The notes: generated from the sequence alone by a model not told the origin. A DNA stretch of 64,000 nucleotides from Spongiivirga citrea (GCF_010671565.1 NZ_JAABOQ010000007.1:62001-126000); one strand, 5' to 3'; numbered from the stretch's first letter, positions 1 through 8,690 are shown. Made by a program: numbers and translations.

Positions 1-1
1 C

Positions 2-211
2 AATCGTGGTGGAAATGGCGGTGCAGGATCGTCAAGTTATGACCTATGGGATATTATTATCCTAAGTAATATGGGGCGCGGAAGTTATGGCGGCTCTAGT
101 AGTAGCTCAGGTGGATTTGGCAGCGGAGGAAGCTTTGGCGGTGGCGGTGGTTTCGGAGGAGGCTTCGGCGGTGGCGGATTCGGTGGTGGTGGTGCCTCGG
201 GAGGATGGTAA
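2..211 (+). CDS. C-terminal end of a TPM-domain (YgcG-like) protein, 5' end outside window
   Basis: Only the last 69 codons are visible; the frame is open from the left edge and ends with TAA at 209-211. The peptide is a Gly/Ser/Phe low-complexity tail with repeated GGGGF units, ending in ASGGW. A long Gly-rich tail finishing in Ser-Gly-x-Trp is typical of secreted or membrane-anchored TPM-domain proteins (YgcG family), whose globular domain would lie upstream of the window. No catalytic part can be seen, so the family call rests on the tail alone. It converges with the MarR gene, leaving 1 bp between the two stop codons. Confidence 0.6.
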   Translation, partial: NRGGNGGAGSSSYDLWDIIILSNMGRGSYGGSSSSSGGFGSGGSFGGGGGFGGGFGGGGFGGGGASGGW

Positions 212-212
212 G

Positions 213-719
213 CTAAGCATCCTCAATTTCAGCTAGCATTGTTTTGAGTAGGGCAACAAATATTTTTTGTTGTGTAGCCGTCAACATTCCAACAGATTTA
301 GACGCTTCTTGAAATCTAATTTCTATTGCTGTATCTATTACTTTTTTCCCTTTTTGTGTAAGACCAGCAAGCTTAACACGTCCATCTTTAGGATCTGACG
401 CTCTATAAATTAATTCAAGTTTTGTCAACCTTTCTAATAAGGCAGTCATTGCACCGGAAGTAATTAAAACTGATTTCATTAATTGCTTTGGAGTTAGCTC
501 GTAGGGCTGTCCTGAACGCCTAAGTGTTGCAAGCACATCAAGGTCGGTATAGTATATGCCGCTTTCTTTTAACGCTTGCCCTGCACGACGCTCTAGTATT
601 TTTCCTAGCTTTAAAATTCTACCAACAATTTGCATTGCTGAAGCATCCAACTCTGGTCTTTCTTTATTCCAATCGGATACAAGATTATCGATAATATCTT
701 GGTACTCTTCCTTAGCCAT
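213..719 (-). CDS. MarR-family transcriptional regulator
   Basis: This 168-residue protein has the MarR winged-helix layout. An N-terminal dimerisation helix contains the segment ILKLGKILERRAGQAL. The recognition region follows (LTPKQLMKSVLITSGAMTALLERLTKLELIYR, about residues 75-106), then the wing (DPKDGRVKLAGLTQKGKKVID) and C-terminal helices. MarR proteins usually repress their own gene and a divergent neighbour until a small ligand or oxidant releases them. Here the divergent neighbour is the hydrolase-like lipoprotein gene at 829, and two copies of an 18-bp palindromic site lie between them. A TATTTTTG box on the minus strand (736-743) fits a -7 element 17 bp upstream of the start. The ligand is unknown. 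Confidence 0.9.
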   Translation of the reverse strand: MAKEEYQDIIDNLVSDWNKERPELDASAMQIVGRILKLGKILERRAGQALKESGIYYTDLDVLATLRRSGQPYELTPKQLMKSVLITSGAMTALLERLTKLELIYRASDPKDGRVKLAGLTQKGKKVIDTAIEIRFQEASKSVGMLTATQQKIFVALLKTMLAEIEDA

Positions 720-752
720 AATTCAATATATGTTTCAAAAATAATTAAAATA

Positions 753-808
753 TATCTTGATGTAAAGATAAATTACATACATTTGCTACATATCTTTACA
801 TCAAGATA
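753..808. promoter_or_regulatory. Duplicated, inverted MarR-type operator
   Basis: Two 18-bp sequences, TATCTTGATGTAAAGATA at 753-770 and its exact reverse complement at 791-808, are separated by 20 bp. Each copy is itself a near-palindrome (TATCTT...AAGATA), the form expected for a MarR dimer site. The pair sits in the 109-bp divergent promoter region between marR and the lipoprotein gene, so one copy can cover each promoter. Binding by the adjacent MarR protein is inferred. Confidence 0.75.
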
Positions 809-828
809 CTTTTTTAAATCGAAATATT

Positions 829-1761
829 ATGAAAAGTCCAAGTTCACAATCGCTAACCTTATTCACATTTATATTTTTACTCATTTTATCCTGCAGGAAT
901 GAAACCGCTCCATTAAATCAACAGAAAGAAACGGCACCAGTGCCAGATAGCAACTATGCTCCTACCATCTTTACAAAGGATACCACTAAACTCTGGATGG
1001 CCGAAGGTAATATTGAAAATGACACCGTGCTTATTATGGGTGATGGTGGCCCCACAAATCAATTAGGCTATGATTATAATGGTAAAACATCTTGGAGTTA
1101 CCTTAACAATTTTAAAAACTACTATTTTGTTAGCCTGCACCAATCCACGACCTATAATCCCGAGATATTTAATTGGAAAATATCTTTTGATCTTGATGAT
1201 GGTATTAAAGAAATTGACAATTCTTCTGAAATGATGTACCAGACTATTAAGTACTTTAAAGACCGAGGCAAGTATGTGGTGGTGGTCGGACATTCATATA
1301 GCGCATTTATAATTCCACATTATTTAGCCACTAGGCCTTCACTTGCTGATAAGTATTTTATGCTAAATGGCAGACTAAATGCCGACTCACTTCAAACATT
1401 TTATCAATTAAAAGGTTTTAACTCAAAGTTTACCTCAGATGGAAAAACCCTTATAGAACCCGATACCACCCGTGGTAAAAATCCGTTTAGAACTAAGCGT
1501 TATTTCAAAATACGCAAAGCGAGCGAAATGCTAAAGGCTGGCTTAGGAATCAGAAAGTTTACTGAGGAACTAATAGATAAGGACATTTCGAACCTTGTTG
1601 TATGCTACGGAACAAAAGACCAAAATGTTGGCGCATTAGACAATGAGGAAATTGAATTTCTAAAATCTAAAAATGCTAAAATCATTGCTATTGATGCCGG
1701 TCATTACGGCGTAACTAGGCCAATTATTGATTCATTACAAGCTGGAACACTTAAGTTTTGA
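829..1761 (+). CDS. Alpha/beta-hydrolase-like lipoprotein
   Basis: The 310-residue protein starts with a lipoprotein signal (FIFLLILSC, lipid-accepting Cys22), so it should be membrane-anchored outside the cytoplasm. The rest resembles an alpha/beta hydrolase. There is a nucleophile elbow in VVVVGHSYSAF (GHSYS rather than the canonical GxSxG). A later acidic turn (VCYGTKDQNV) and a C-terminal DAGHYG histidine are plausible Asp and His of a triad. The last position of the elbow is Ser, not Gly, so activity is uncertain. It is divergent from the MarR gene across the duplicated operator and is probably its target. The substrate cannot be predicted. Confidence 0.65.
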   Translation: MKSPSSQSLTLFTFIFLLILSCRNETAPLNQQKETAPVPDSNYAPTIFTKDTTKLWMAEGNIENDTVLIMGDGGPTNQLGYDYNGKTSWSYLNNFKNYYFVSLHQSTTYNPEIFNWKISFDLDDGIKEIDNSSEMMYQTIKYFKDRGKYVVVVGHSYSAFIIPHYLATRPSLADKYFMLNGRLNADSLQTFYQLKGFNSKFTSDGKTLIEPDTTRGKNPFRTKRYFKIRKASEMLKAGLGIRKFTEELIDKDISNLVVCYGTKDQNVGALDNEEIEFLKSKNAKIIAIDAGHYGVTRPIIDSLQAGTLKF

Positions 1762-1826
1762 ATACAACAGAGAGAAGGGGAATGAATCGAAATTATGAGT
1801 TACTATTTTTAAGATGGAAAAACAAA

Positions 1827-1860
1827 AAAAGGAATAGTCTGCTTACAAACTATTCCTTTT
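1827..1860. terminator. Bidirectional terminator hairpin
   Basis: Arms AAAAGGAATAGT (1827-1838) and ACTATTCCTTTT (1849-1860) are perfectly complementary around a 10-nt loop, with A and T tracts outside. It lies between the convergent lipoprotein and proteorhodopsin genes and can serve both. Confidence 0.85.
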
Positions 1861-1888
1861 TAACCAACTAACTAAACAGTGAATTCGA

Positions 1889-2626
1889 TTATGCCGTCTG
1901 CGAGTTGTTCGAAGATGCAGTCACAGCCAAGTTGTATACAACTAAACCAAATCCAATTTTATTAATGGCATCACCAATATTATAAATTACGTCCATTGAT
2001 AGTCCGTTAAGGCCGTCATACCATCCTGGTGTTCCCGCCATATATCCTAAAGGGTAAATTGCCCATCCTACCAGCACAAACCAGCATAATGTTTTATGAG
2101 CAGATAATACAGCTCCTCCAGCTTCTTGAGCTAGTTTTTTGGCTTTACCTAACCAGATATCATATACTATAACAAAGTAAGCAATACCAGAAACCAGACC
2201 CCACAGCCATGCGTTGTCACGGTCTACAGCTTCTCCGATATAACCAGTAACCAACATTATTACTGATAAGAAAATCAATCGCCACATCAGCGTTTTCTTA
2301 GCACCAGCTACTTTTAGAATTAAGAAAAACTCAACGCACATTAACGGTACGGTAAGCACCCAGTCAACATACCTAAAAAATGTTGGTGACTCGCCAACTG
2401 TTGCCCAATAATCACGCATATACCAATAATGTACTGCTGCGATAAATGTAATTAGTCCTGAGACTAAAATTGAAGTTCTCCATTTCCTATCATAAGAATT
2501 CATTGAGAAAAAGAAAAATACTGAAGCGGCCATCATAGCCATACATCCTACGAAGAATGTGAAACCTACATAGTCATTGCTAGCCATTTTGCTAACAAGT
2601 CCCATTGTACTACTAAACATTTCCAT
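1889..2626 (-). CDS. Proteorhodopsin, green-tuned light-driven proton pump
   Basis: This is a seven-helix microbial rhodopsin that pumps protons out of the cell on illumination. Numbering from the upstream in-frame Met at 2662, the proton acceptor is Asp100, Thr104 follows, and the proton donor is Glu111 (segment RYVDWVLTVPLMCVEF), giving the DTE triad of proton pumps. His78 is the partner of the acceptor, and Lys235 in DAINKIGFG is the retinal Schiff-base lysine. The spectral-tuning position (105 in the reference protein) is Met108, as in green-absorbing flavobacterial pumps; blue types have Gln. The start is taken at Met13 (2624-2626) because a TAAATTTG box at 2660-2667 would place transcription initiation downstream of the first Met. 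The retinal synthase gene blh is divergent next door. Confidence 0.97.
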   Translation of the reverse strand: MEMFSSTMGLVSKMASNDYVGFTFFVGCMAMMAASVFFFFSMNSYDRKWRTSILVSGLITFIAAVHYWYMRDYWATVGESPTFFRYVDWVLTVPLMCVEFFLILKVAGAKKTLMWRLIFLSVIMLVTGYIGEAVDRDNAWLWGLVSGIAYFVIVYDIWLGKAKKLAQEAGGAVLSAHKTLCWFVLVGWAIYPLGYMAGTPGWYDGLNGLSMDVIYNIGDAINKIGFGLVVYNLAVTASSNNSQTA

Positions 2627-2649
2627 AATAAAATTGTGTTTTAAGATAT

Positions 2650-2717
2650 TTTGTTTAATCAAATTTACAAATTATTAAACAAATTTGTTTAACTTTATTC
2701 ATAATTTTTTAAACAAA
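2650..2717. promoter_or_regulatory. Symmetric operator region shared by proteorhodopsin and blh
   Basis: The 9-mer TTTGTTTAA occurs at 2650-2658 and 2684-2692, and its reverse complement TTAAACAAA at 2675-2683 and 2709-2717. The two central copies abut to form a perfect 18-bp palindrome (2675-2692). The outer copies lie 16 bp to either side, inverted with respect to each other. A -7-like TAAATTTG box for proteorhodopsin is at 2660-2667 (minus strand), and a weaker TAATTTTT for blh at 2702-2709. The arrangement suggests one regulator controlling both genes. Which regulator is unknown; light- or carotenoid-responsive MerR types are one possibility. Confidence 0.6.
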
Positions 2718-2747
2718 ATGTAATTTATGGTGCTCAATTTTGAGAAA

Positions 2748-3629
2748 ATGATGAATTTAACCTTGGTTTCCACTTTCTTCTGTTTATGGTTTACCGTTAA
2801 TTTTGAAGAGCAAATAGAGCAAACTGTAGCTTTTGTATTAATACTGTCATTTGGCATCTTACATGGAGCAAATGATTTTAAACTACTGAAGAAAAGCTTT
2901 GAGAAATCACCATCGAAGAGCCCTCGATCAATTCTCTTAATTTATATTTTGATAGTGGTAGTTGGTGCAATACTATTTTACCACTTCCCCGCCATTGCAC
3001 TTATAATTTTTATTTTATTTAGTGCATATCACTTTGGAGAACAGCATTGGGAACATCAATTCAAGACGAAAACAGCTATAAGACATATTGTTTATATATT
3101 TTATGGTTTGGTTGTTTTAGGCATGTTATTTATAACTAATCAGAATGAAGTGCTTAACATTGTAGTCAATATCACTGGATATAAAACCCCTACATTATAT
3201 ATAGGTCTTCTATTTACGGTTAGTTCAATGTTATTTGTACTTAGTATCGGTTATGCAATTTATACCTCCAGTACAAATACTAACACTATTAAAGAGTTAT
3301 TTTATTTGGCTGTATTTTTTGTAGTTTTCAAATTAGCCTCCTTAATATGGGCATTTTGTATTTACTTTATTTTGTGGCACAGTATACCCTCTTTATTTGA
3401 GCAAGTTAAATATTTATATGGTGACTTCAATCGTAAAACGGTGCTGCTCTATTTAAAATCATCCTTTATTTATTGGTTGATTTCAATTATTGGCTTGTTA
3501 TTGATCTATTACTTTTTAAAAGATTCGCAGCTCCTATTCCTGTCAGTATTTTTTGCTTTTCTAGCTGCGATTACGTTCCCACACGTTATCGTGATGTTTA
3601 AACTACATGATAAAAATGAAGGTGGGTAG
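2748..3629 (+). CDS. blh: Blh/Brp-type beta-carotene 15,15'-dioxygenase (retinal synthase)
   Basis: This polytopic membrane protein of about 293 residues splits beta-carotene into two retinal molecules, the chromophore of the adjacent proteorhodopsin. The iron-binding histidines of the Brp/Blh family are visible in GILHGANDF, in AYHFGEQHWEH, in LWHSIPS near the middle and in FPHVIVM near the C-terminus. Helices alternate with short loops throughout. Three in-frame ATGs exist (2727, 2748, 2751). The second is used here because it follows a purine-rich GAGAAAA and leaves room for a promoter; 2727 remains possible. Sharing a symmetric control region with the rhodopsin gene implies that pump and chromophore are made together. 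Confidence 0.93.
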   Translation: MMNLTLVSTFFCLWFTVNFEEQIEQTVAFVLILSFGILHGANDFKLLKKSFEKSPSKSPRSILLIYILIVVVGAILFYHFPAIALIIFILFSAYHFGEQHWEHQFKTKTAIRHIVYIFYGLVVLGMLFITNQNEVLNIVVNITGYKTPTLYIGLLFTVSSMLFVLSIGYAIYTSSTNTNTIKELFYLAVFFVVFKLASLIWAFCIYFILWHSIPSLFEQVKYLYGDFNRKTVLLYLKSSFIYWLISIIGLLLIYYFLKDSQLLFLSVFFAFLAAITFPHVIVMFKLHDKNEGG

Positions 3630-3658
3630 TTGAGTGTTAGAAATCTAAACAATAATTT

Positions 3659-4084
3659 CTATTCTCCTTTCCGCATCTCGCGCTTTCGCATTGGCATTTT
3701 ATCAATACTACTGAAAATGCGATCGGGTAATACGCCAAAGGGTTCAGACATTTTAATGCGGGTGTCTTTTCCAATTAAGATAATGCCATTAAAAGCTTTT
3801 GATAATTTATACGCTTTTCGAACTGAGGCTTCATCTACTTGGTACTCTTTACCTCGTTTATGATTTACCAGCCGTCCTTGTTCCAAAGTAAAAAGAACCA
3901 CGTCACGCTCACGCATTTCCTTTTTAAAATCATTAAATGAATTTAACTGCGCGTTGTAGTCTGTTGAAGTAACACTTTTAGTAAGCAGTATAACTAGGCG
4001 TTTTCCTTTTTGATATTGTAATAAAGGATTAGCGTCCTGCGCCTGTAGACCTAGACAAAAACAAAATATTAATAAATACTTCAT
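3659..4084 (-). CDS. Secreted DUF4174-domain protein
   Basis: The 141-residue protein has a short signal peptide (KYLLIFCFCLGLQAQ). It then shows the thioredoxin-like DUF4174 pattern: a first strand RLVILLTKS, a middle segment DVVLFTLEQG, then GIILIGKDTRIKMSEPF and the family-typical ending SIDKMPMRKREMR. DUF4174 proteins are exported and of unknown function. No redox CxxC is present. The gene converges with blh and is not part of a visible operon; its stop lies 29 bp from that of blh. Confidence 0.8.
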   Translation of the reverse strand: MKYLLIFCFCLGLQAQDANPLLQYQKGKRLVILLTKSVTSTDYNAQLNSFNDFKKEMRERDVVLFTLEQGRLVNHKRGKEYQVDEASVRKAYKLSKAFNGIILIGKDTRIKMSEPFGVLPDRIFSSIDKMPMRKREMRKGE

Positions 4085-4149
4085 ACCGTAAAATTAAGCA
4101 ATAAGCGTACCAATTTATAAACTCCTACGAACCTATATTATTGTTAAAA

Positions 4150-5451
4150 TTACTTTTTACGCATGTACACATCAATCGGCACACCATGAAAATCAAAATG
4201 CTCCCGAAGCTGATTCTCAAGAAAACGCTTGTAGGGTTCTTTAACATATTGCGGCAGGTTGCAGAAAAAAGCAAACTGTGGTTGTTTGGTAGGTAATTGA
4301 GTAATAAACTTTATCTTAACATACTTCCCTTTATAAGCCGGTGGAGGCCTATTTTCAATAATAGGAAGTAATATATCATTTAACTTACTTGTCGGTATGC
4401 GTTTTGAACGGTTTTTATAAACCTCAACAGCAGTTTCAATCGCTTTGAAGATTCGTTGCTTGGTGAGGGCTGAAATAAATATGATAGGCACATCAGTAAA
4501 CGGTTCACACTCCTTACGAATCATTCTCTCGAATTCCTTGGTACTATGATTATCCTTTTCTACTAAATCCCATTTATTGACCAGAATAACTACCCCTTTT
4601 CGATTTCGTTGCGCTAACCAAAATATGTTCTGTACCTGCCCGTCAAAACCTCGTGTAGCATCTAATACTAATAAACACACATCTGCATGTTCAATTGCCC
4701 TGATACTTCTCATTACAGAGTAAAACTCTAGGTCTTCTTTTACCTTACTCTTTCGTCTTATTCCTGCGGTGTCGACTAACTTGAAGTCAAATCCGAAACG
4801 ATTATATTTTGTGTCAATACTATCTCGCGTGGTTCCAGCAATGTCGGTAACAACAAATCGATCTTGCCCTATCAGCGCATTTATAAAAGATGACTTACCT
4901 GCATTAGGCCTTCCTACCACTGCAAAACGAGGCAGTTCTTCATCATCCTCTTCTTGTGTGTCAGGAATTTTTTCAATTACGGCATCTAAAAGATCGCCTG
5001 TCCCACTTCCATTTGTACTAGCAATAGTATAAATCTCACCTAAACCTAGATTATAAAATTCGACAGCATCACCTGCTCGCTTGCTATTGTCAACCTTATT
5101 TACAGCTAAAAAAACCGGCTTTTTAGCTTTTCTCAATAAATTGGCAACATCTTCGTCCATTCCCGTTATACCGGTTTCTACATCGACCATAAAAATGATC
5201 ACATCGGCTTCTTCGATTGCCAGTTCAACCTGCTTATCGATCTCTTCTTCAAATTCATCGTCAGATCCTATGACATATCCACCAGTATCAATTAAGGTGA
5301 ATTCCTTACCATTCCAATCAGATTTACCGTAGTGCCGATCACGGGTAACACCACTAACCGAATCAACAATCGCCTCACGACGCTGAATTAATCGGTTAAA
5401 AAGTGTGGACTTTCCTACGTTAGGTCTTCCTACGATAGCTACAATGCTCAT
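4150..5451 (-). CDS. der: Ribosome biogenesis GTPase Der (EngA)
   Basis: At 433 residues this is the usual size for Der, a tandem GTPase needed for maturation of the 50S subunit. Two complete G domains are seen. The first has GRPNVGKST at the N-terminus, DTGG and NKVD; the second has [13 protein letters not shown] and NKWD. The C-terminal KH-like domain begins near [11 protein letters not shown] and ends in YMRKK. Upstream on the minus strand a perfect TATCTTTG -7 box (5469-5476) would give a short leader. It is transcribed alone and is divergent from the unknown membrane protein gene at 5596. Confidence 0.97.
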   Translation of the reverse strand: MSIVAIVGRPNVGKSTLFNRLIQRREAIVDSVSGVTRDRHYGKSDWNGKEFTLIDTGGYVIGSDDEFEEEIDKQVELAIEEADVIIFMVDVETGITGMDEDVANLLRKAKKPVFLAVNKVDNSKRAGDAVEFYNLGLGEIYTIASTNGSGTGDLLDAVIEKIPDTQEEDDEELPRFAVVGRPNAGKSSFINALIGQDRFVVTDIAGTTRDSIDTKYNRFGFDFKLVDTAGIRRKSKVKEDLEFYSVMRSIRAIEHADVCLLVLDATRGFDGQVQNIFWLAQRNRKGVVILVNKWDLVEKDNHSTKEFERMIRKECEPFTDVPIIFISALTKQRIFKAIETAVEVYKNRSKRIPTSKLNDILLPIIENRPPPAYKGKYVKIKFITQLPTKQPQFAFFCNLPQYVKEPYKRFLENQLREHFDFHGVPIDVYMRKK

Positions 5452-5468
5452 TTACTGTAAATTTTGCG

Positions 5469-5476
5469 CAAAGATA
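5469..5476 (-). promoter_or_regulatory. Candidate der promoter (-7 box)
   Basis: TATCTTTG on the minus strand matches the Bacteroidota TAnnTTTG -7 consensus. It would start transcription about 13 nt before the der ATG. No good -33 TTG is seen at the right distance, so confidence is moderate. Confidence 0.4.
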
Positions 5477-5595
5477 GTTGAAACAATCAAGGAAAAAAGA
5501 ATTAGTAAAAATGAATTAAATGATCATATTATGATAAAACTCAGTTTTTGAGTTGGCTATTAATGGTACTTTAAAGGTTTAATAACACTCAGTAT

Positions 5596-6120
5596 ATGCA
5601 AGTTTCAAACAATGAGATTGCACTAAGACCAAGGTTTCAAATGGAACTTGATCACCCTAAGGAAGAGCTACTAGCGCTTTTTGAAGGCGATAAGGATGAA
5701 AAATCTCGTTTTCTACTAAAGAGAATTGACGATCATGTATTTATAAAAATGAATGAGGAAGAGGCTCATTTTTGGTCTCCTCAGCTCCATTTAGAAATTA
5801 ATAAAACTGAAAATAATGGTAGTAAGTTATATGGCCTTTTTGGCCCGAATCCCACCTTATGGACCTTTTTTATATTTCTTCACTTTGGCATTGGCACTTT
5901 GTTCATCATTTTTGGAATTTGGGCATATAGTAACTGGAGTCTAAAATTCTCCTACTTCCCGCAACTAGTAGTTTGTTTTGTGATGATTCTTTTTTGGATT
6001 ATACTTTATATTTTCGGAAGAATTGGTAAAGCAAAAGGTAAGGAGCAAATGAATTTATTGCATGAATTTATGATGAATACGCTAAAACTTCACTTAAAAA
6101 GTAATGAGCAAGTAATCTAG
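5596..6120 (+). CDS. Unknown two-TM membrane protein between der and era
   Basis: The 174-residue protein is not assigned to a family. The N-terminal half is soluble and acidic (ALRPRFQMELDHPKEELL, then FLLKRIDDHVFIKM and HFWSPQLHLEIN), followed by GLFGPNPTLWT. Two membrane helices follow at about 90-112 and 121-144, then a basic, helical C-terminal tail. It reads towards era and their stops are 3 bp apart. Position between two ribosome-assembly GTPases is suggestive but is no evidence of function. Confidence 0.75.
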   Translation: MQVSNNEIALRPRFQMELDHPKEELLALFEGDKDEKSRFLLKRIDDHVFIKMNEEEAHFWSPQLHLEINKTENNGSKLYGLFGPNPTLWTFFIFLHFGIGTLFIIFGIWAYSNWSLKFSYFPQLVVCFVMILFWIILYIFGRIGKAKGKEQMNLLHEFMMNTLKLHLKSNEQVI

Positions 6121-6123
6121 ATA

Positions 6124-7005
6124 CTATTGATTATATCCAAATCGTCTTAATTGATTTTGATTACTACGCCAGTTTTTATTCACTTTTACATATAATTCCA
6201 AATGAATCTTCTTTCCGAAAAATTGCTCAAGATCCTCACGGGCTTGTGAACCTACTTTTTTGAGCATAGATCCTTTATGTCCGATGATAATTCCCTTTTG
6301 GGTATCTCGTTCGACCATAATGACCGATCTTATTTTTATGATCTTATCATCTTCAATAAACTCCTCCGTATCTACCTCAACCGAATATGGAATTTCTTTC
6401 TTGTAATTAATAAGGATTTTTTCGCGTATTGCTTCATTTACAAAAAAACGCTCAGGCTTATCGGTTAACTGATCTTTTGGGTAAAAAGGTGGTGACTCTG
6501 GCAATAAGCTTATTATTTTCTGAACTACTTCTTCCACTCCAAAATTCTCAAGAGCTGAAATGGCATAAATTTGGGCATTCGGAACTTTTTCTTGCCATAG
6601 GTCAATATGAGCATCAAGGAACTCTTGATCTGTAGTATCAATTTTGTTAAGCAATAAAAGAACAGGAATCTTGGTATTAGTTATCTTTTTGAAGAATTGT
6701 TCATCCTTCAATTCTTTCTCACCTACTTCAACCATATACACTAACACATCGGCATCTTCAAAAGCCGATTTTACAAATTGCATCATCGATTGCTGAAGCT
6801 CATAGGCCGGCTTAATAATTCCAGGAGTATCTGAGAGTACCATTTGAAAATCATCACCGTTTAGAATTCCCAAAATGCGATGTCTAGTAGTCTGCGCTTT
6901 AGAGGTAATTATGGATAATTTTTCGCCCATCATCGCATTCATAAATGTCGATTTTCCGACATTAGGATTCCCTATAATATTTACAAAACCTGCTTTGTGT
7001 GCCAT
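6124..7005 (-). CDS. era: GTPase Era
   Basis: The 293-residue protein is the 16S rRNA-binding GTPase required for 30S maturation. The G domain shows GNPNVGKST, the switch segment TTRHR, DTPG and NKID. The C-terminal KH domain contains IIGHKGSMLKKVGSQAREDLEQ, the GxxG RNA-binding loop. A TATTTTTG box on the minus strand (7010-7017) lies so close to the ATG that the transcript would start at or within a few bases of the start codon. Confidence 0.97.
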   Translation of the reverse strand: MAHKAGFVNIIGNPNVGKSTFMNAMMGEKLSIITSKAQTTRHRILGILNGDDFQMVLSDTPGIIKPAYELQQSMMQFVKSAFEDADVLVYMVEVGEKELKDEQFFKKITNTKIPVLLLLNKIDTTDQEFLDAHIDLWQEKVPNAQIYAISALENFGVEEVVQKIISLLPESPPFYPKDQLTDKPERFFVNEAIREKILINYKKEIPYSVEVDTEEFIEDDKIIKIRSVIMVERDTQKGIIIGHKGSMLKKVGSQAREDLEQFFGKKIHLELYVKVNKNWRSNQNQLRRFGYNQ

Positions 7006-7108
7006 GCCACAAAAATACGCTTAATAAATATTTAACCTTCTATTTTGTATAATCACCTGTAAACGTGACAAATAATTTTGTAATTTTAAAGTATTAAAAC
7101 TACTGACG

Positions 7109-7276
7109 ATGACTTTGGACAAAAACAAAGCCCGCAGAAAAGAACGATTATTAAAGCGCTATAAAGCATTGATGAAAGAGGCTATTGCCTTTTCTAGAAT
7201 CAATCGTGATATGAGTACTCAAAAATCTCAAAATGCCTATCGCATTCTTGATGACATTGAAAAATTAGGTGGTTAA
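7109..7276 (+). CDS. Small Lacal_2735-like basic protein
   Basis: This 55-residue ORF is highly charged and helical: a basic N-terminus (KARRKERLLKRYKALMKEA), then SRINRDMSTQKSQNAYRILDDIEKL. The pattern RYKxLMKEAxxxSxxNRxxSxxKxxxAxxIxxxIExL resembles the flavobacterial Lacal_2735 family, small proteins of unknown role. A TAATTTTG box at 7073-7080 lies 28 bp upstream of the ATG and supports expression. The gene is divergent from era. Confidence 0.6.
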   Translation: MTLDKNKARRKERLLKRYKALMKEAIAFSRINRDMSTQKSQNAYRILDDIEKLGG

Positions 7277-7313
7277 TTAAGTTCTTTTTCTAATTCATTC
7301 CTAGGCACTTATA

Positions 7314-8690
7314 CTAAGATGCCCTCACCTTGTTTTGCCTTAATGTATTGGTATACGCTTTCATTCTTTTAGTGATTCTAGGAGCTAAATAAATAACCGC
7401 TATCATATTAGGAATGCACATTAGTGCATACGAAAGATCTATTAAATTCAGTACAAAATCGACAGAAGCTCCCGCTGCCCAAATGATTGTTATAACATAA
7501 AAAATGTTGTACGCTTTTGACATATTTGTTTTGAATAAAAACGAAAGACATTTTGTGCCGTAATACGAATAGGTAAACATGGTAGATAAGGCAAACGAAC
7601 TTACGATGATCATTAATAACACGTCGCCATAACCAAATAGCGATTTCTTAAATGCGATTAAGGTCATTAAAATTCCATTACTTTCTGCTTCTAAATATGC
7701 GCCGCTTGAAATAATCACTATGGCAGTAAGCGTACATACCACAATTGTATCAATAAATGGGCCTAGCATTGCTACCAAACCTTCTTTTACTGGCTCATCT
7801 GTTTTTGATTGTCCGTGATACATAGGTGCACTACCTAAACCAGATTCATTACTAAAAACTGCCCGGCGAACTCCCAGAATGACCATTCCCCAAAAACCAC
7901 CTTGAATCATAGTGTTTAAGTTAAATGCTTCAGTAATTATTAACTGAAGCGAAGGCAAAATTTTATCTACATTGAATGCCATAATAATTAGTACAGCAAT
8001 TAAATATAGCATTACCATAAAAGGTACTATTGCAGTGGTAACCTTTGTAATTTTTTTTAAACCACCGAAAACCACAAACGAAGTGGCTCCAGCACAACAC
8101 AAGCCTACAATCCATTTCCAGTTTGCATCTCCAATACTGGCAATGGTGCTATCGGGTTTCACTACGTTCATAAAAGTTTGAGTGAATTGATTAGTGGTGA
8201 AAACCGCTAAAAAACCAATAAGACCGGCGACACAGAAAAACACTGCAAGTGGTCTCGCCTTCTTACCAATTCCTAAAGTAATATAGTGCATGGGTCCAGA
8301 TAGAATACCTTTTTCTTCATCATTTTCCCGATACATTACCGCAAGACTACATGAGTAAAATTTAACACACATTCCAATAATTGCAGTAATCCATATCCAA
8401 AAAATTACACCAGGTCCACCTTTATAAATTGCGATAGCAACTCCAGAGATATTTCCTAACCCTACAGTTGCTGCCACTGCAGCCGATAAAGCTTGAATAT
8501 GAATTACTTCTCCAGGATCGTTAGGGTCATCATACTTCCCTCTTGTAATATTGATAGCATGCCTAAAGTAACGATATGGCAGTAATCGAGAATGAATGGC
8601 GAGATACAAGCCTCCACCTACTACAAAAATTAGCATGATCCACTCCGCATAGGGAATAAGTGCCGAGATAGCATCAGAAATTGTTTTCAT
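7314..8690 (-). CDS. AGCS-family sodium:amino acid (alanine/glycine) symporter
   Basis: The 458-residue polytopic protein belongs to the alanine or glycine:cation symporter family and imports small amino acids with Na+. Family signatures include the N-terminal segment LYLAIHSRLLPYRYFRHAINI, GVIHIQALSAAVAATVGLGNISGVA-like residues around 65-85, and VRRAVFSNESGLGSAP in the centre. The C-terminus ends in helices with a basic tail. It stands alone, with no amino acid catabolic gene nearby, so the exact substrate is not predictable. Confidence 0.9.
   Translation of the reverse strand: MKTISDAISALIPYAEWIMLIFVVGGGLYLAIHSRLLPYRYFRHAINITRGKYDDPNDPGEVIHIQALSAAVAATVGLGNISGVAIAIYKGGPGVIFWIWITAIIGMCVKFYSCSLAVMYRENDEEKGILSGPMHYITLGIGKKARPLAVFFCVAGLIGFLAVFTTNQFTQTFMNVVKPDSTIASIGDANWKWIVGLCCAGATSFVVFGGLKKITKVTTAIVPFMVMLYLIAVLIIMAFNVDKILPSLQLIITEAFNLNTMIQGGFWGMVILGVRRAVFSNESGLGSAPMYHGQSKTDEPVKEGLVAMLGPFIDTIVVCTLTAIVIISSGAYLEAESNGILMTLIAFKKSLFGYGDVLLMIIVSSFALSTMFTYSYYGTKCLSFLFKTNMSKAYNIFYVITIIWAAGASVDFVLNLIDLSYALMCIPNMIAVIYLAPRITKRMKAYTNTLRQNKVRAS

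Noticed and set aside
3630-3863. 77-codon plus-strand ORF after blh
   Set aside because: It is antisense to the DUF4174 gene, which has a signal peptide and family motifs.
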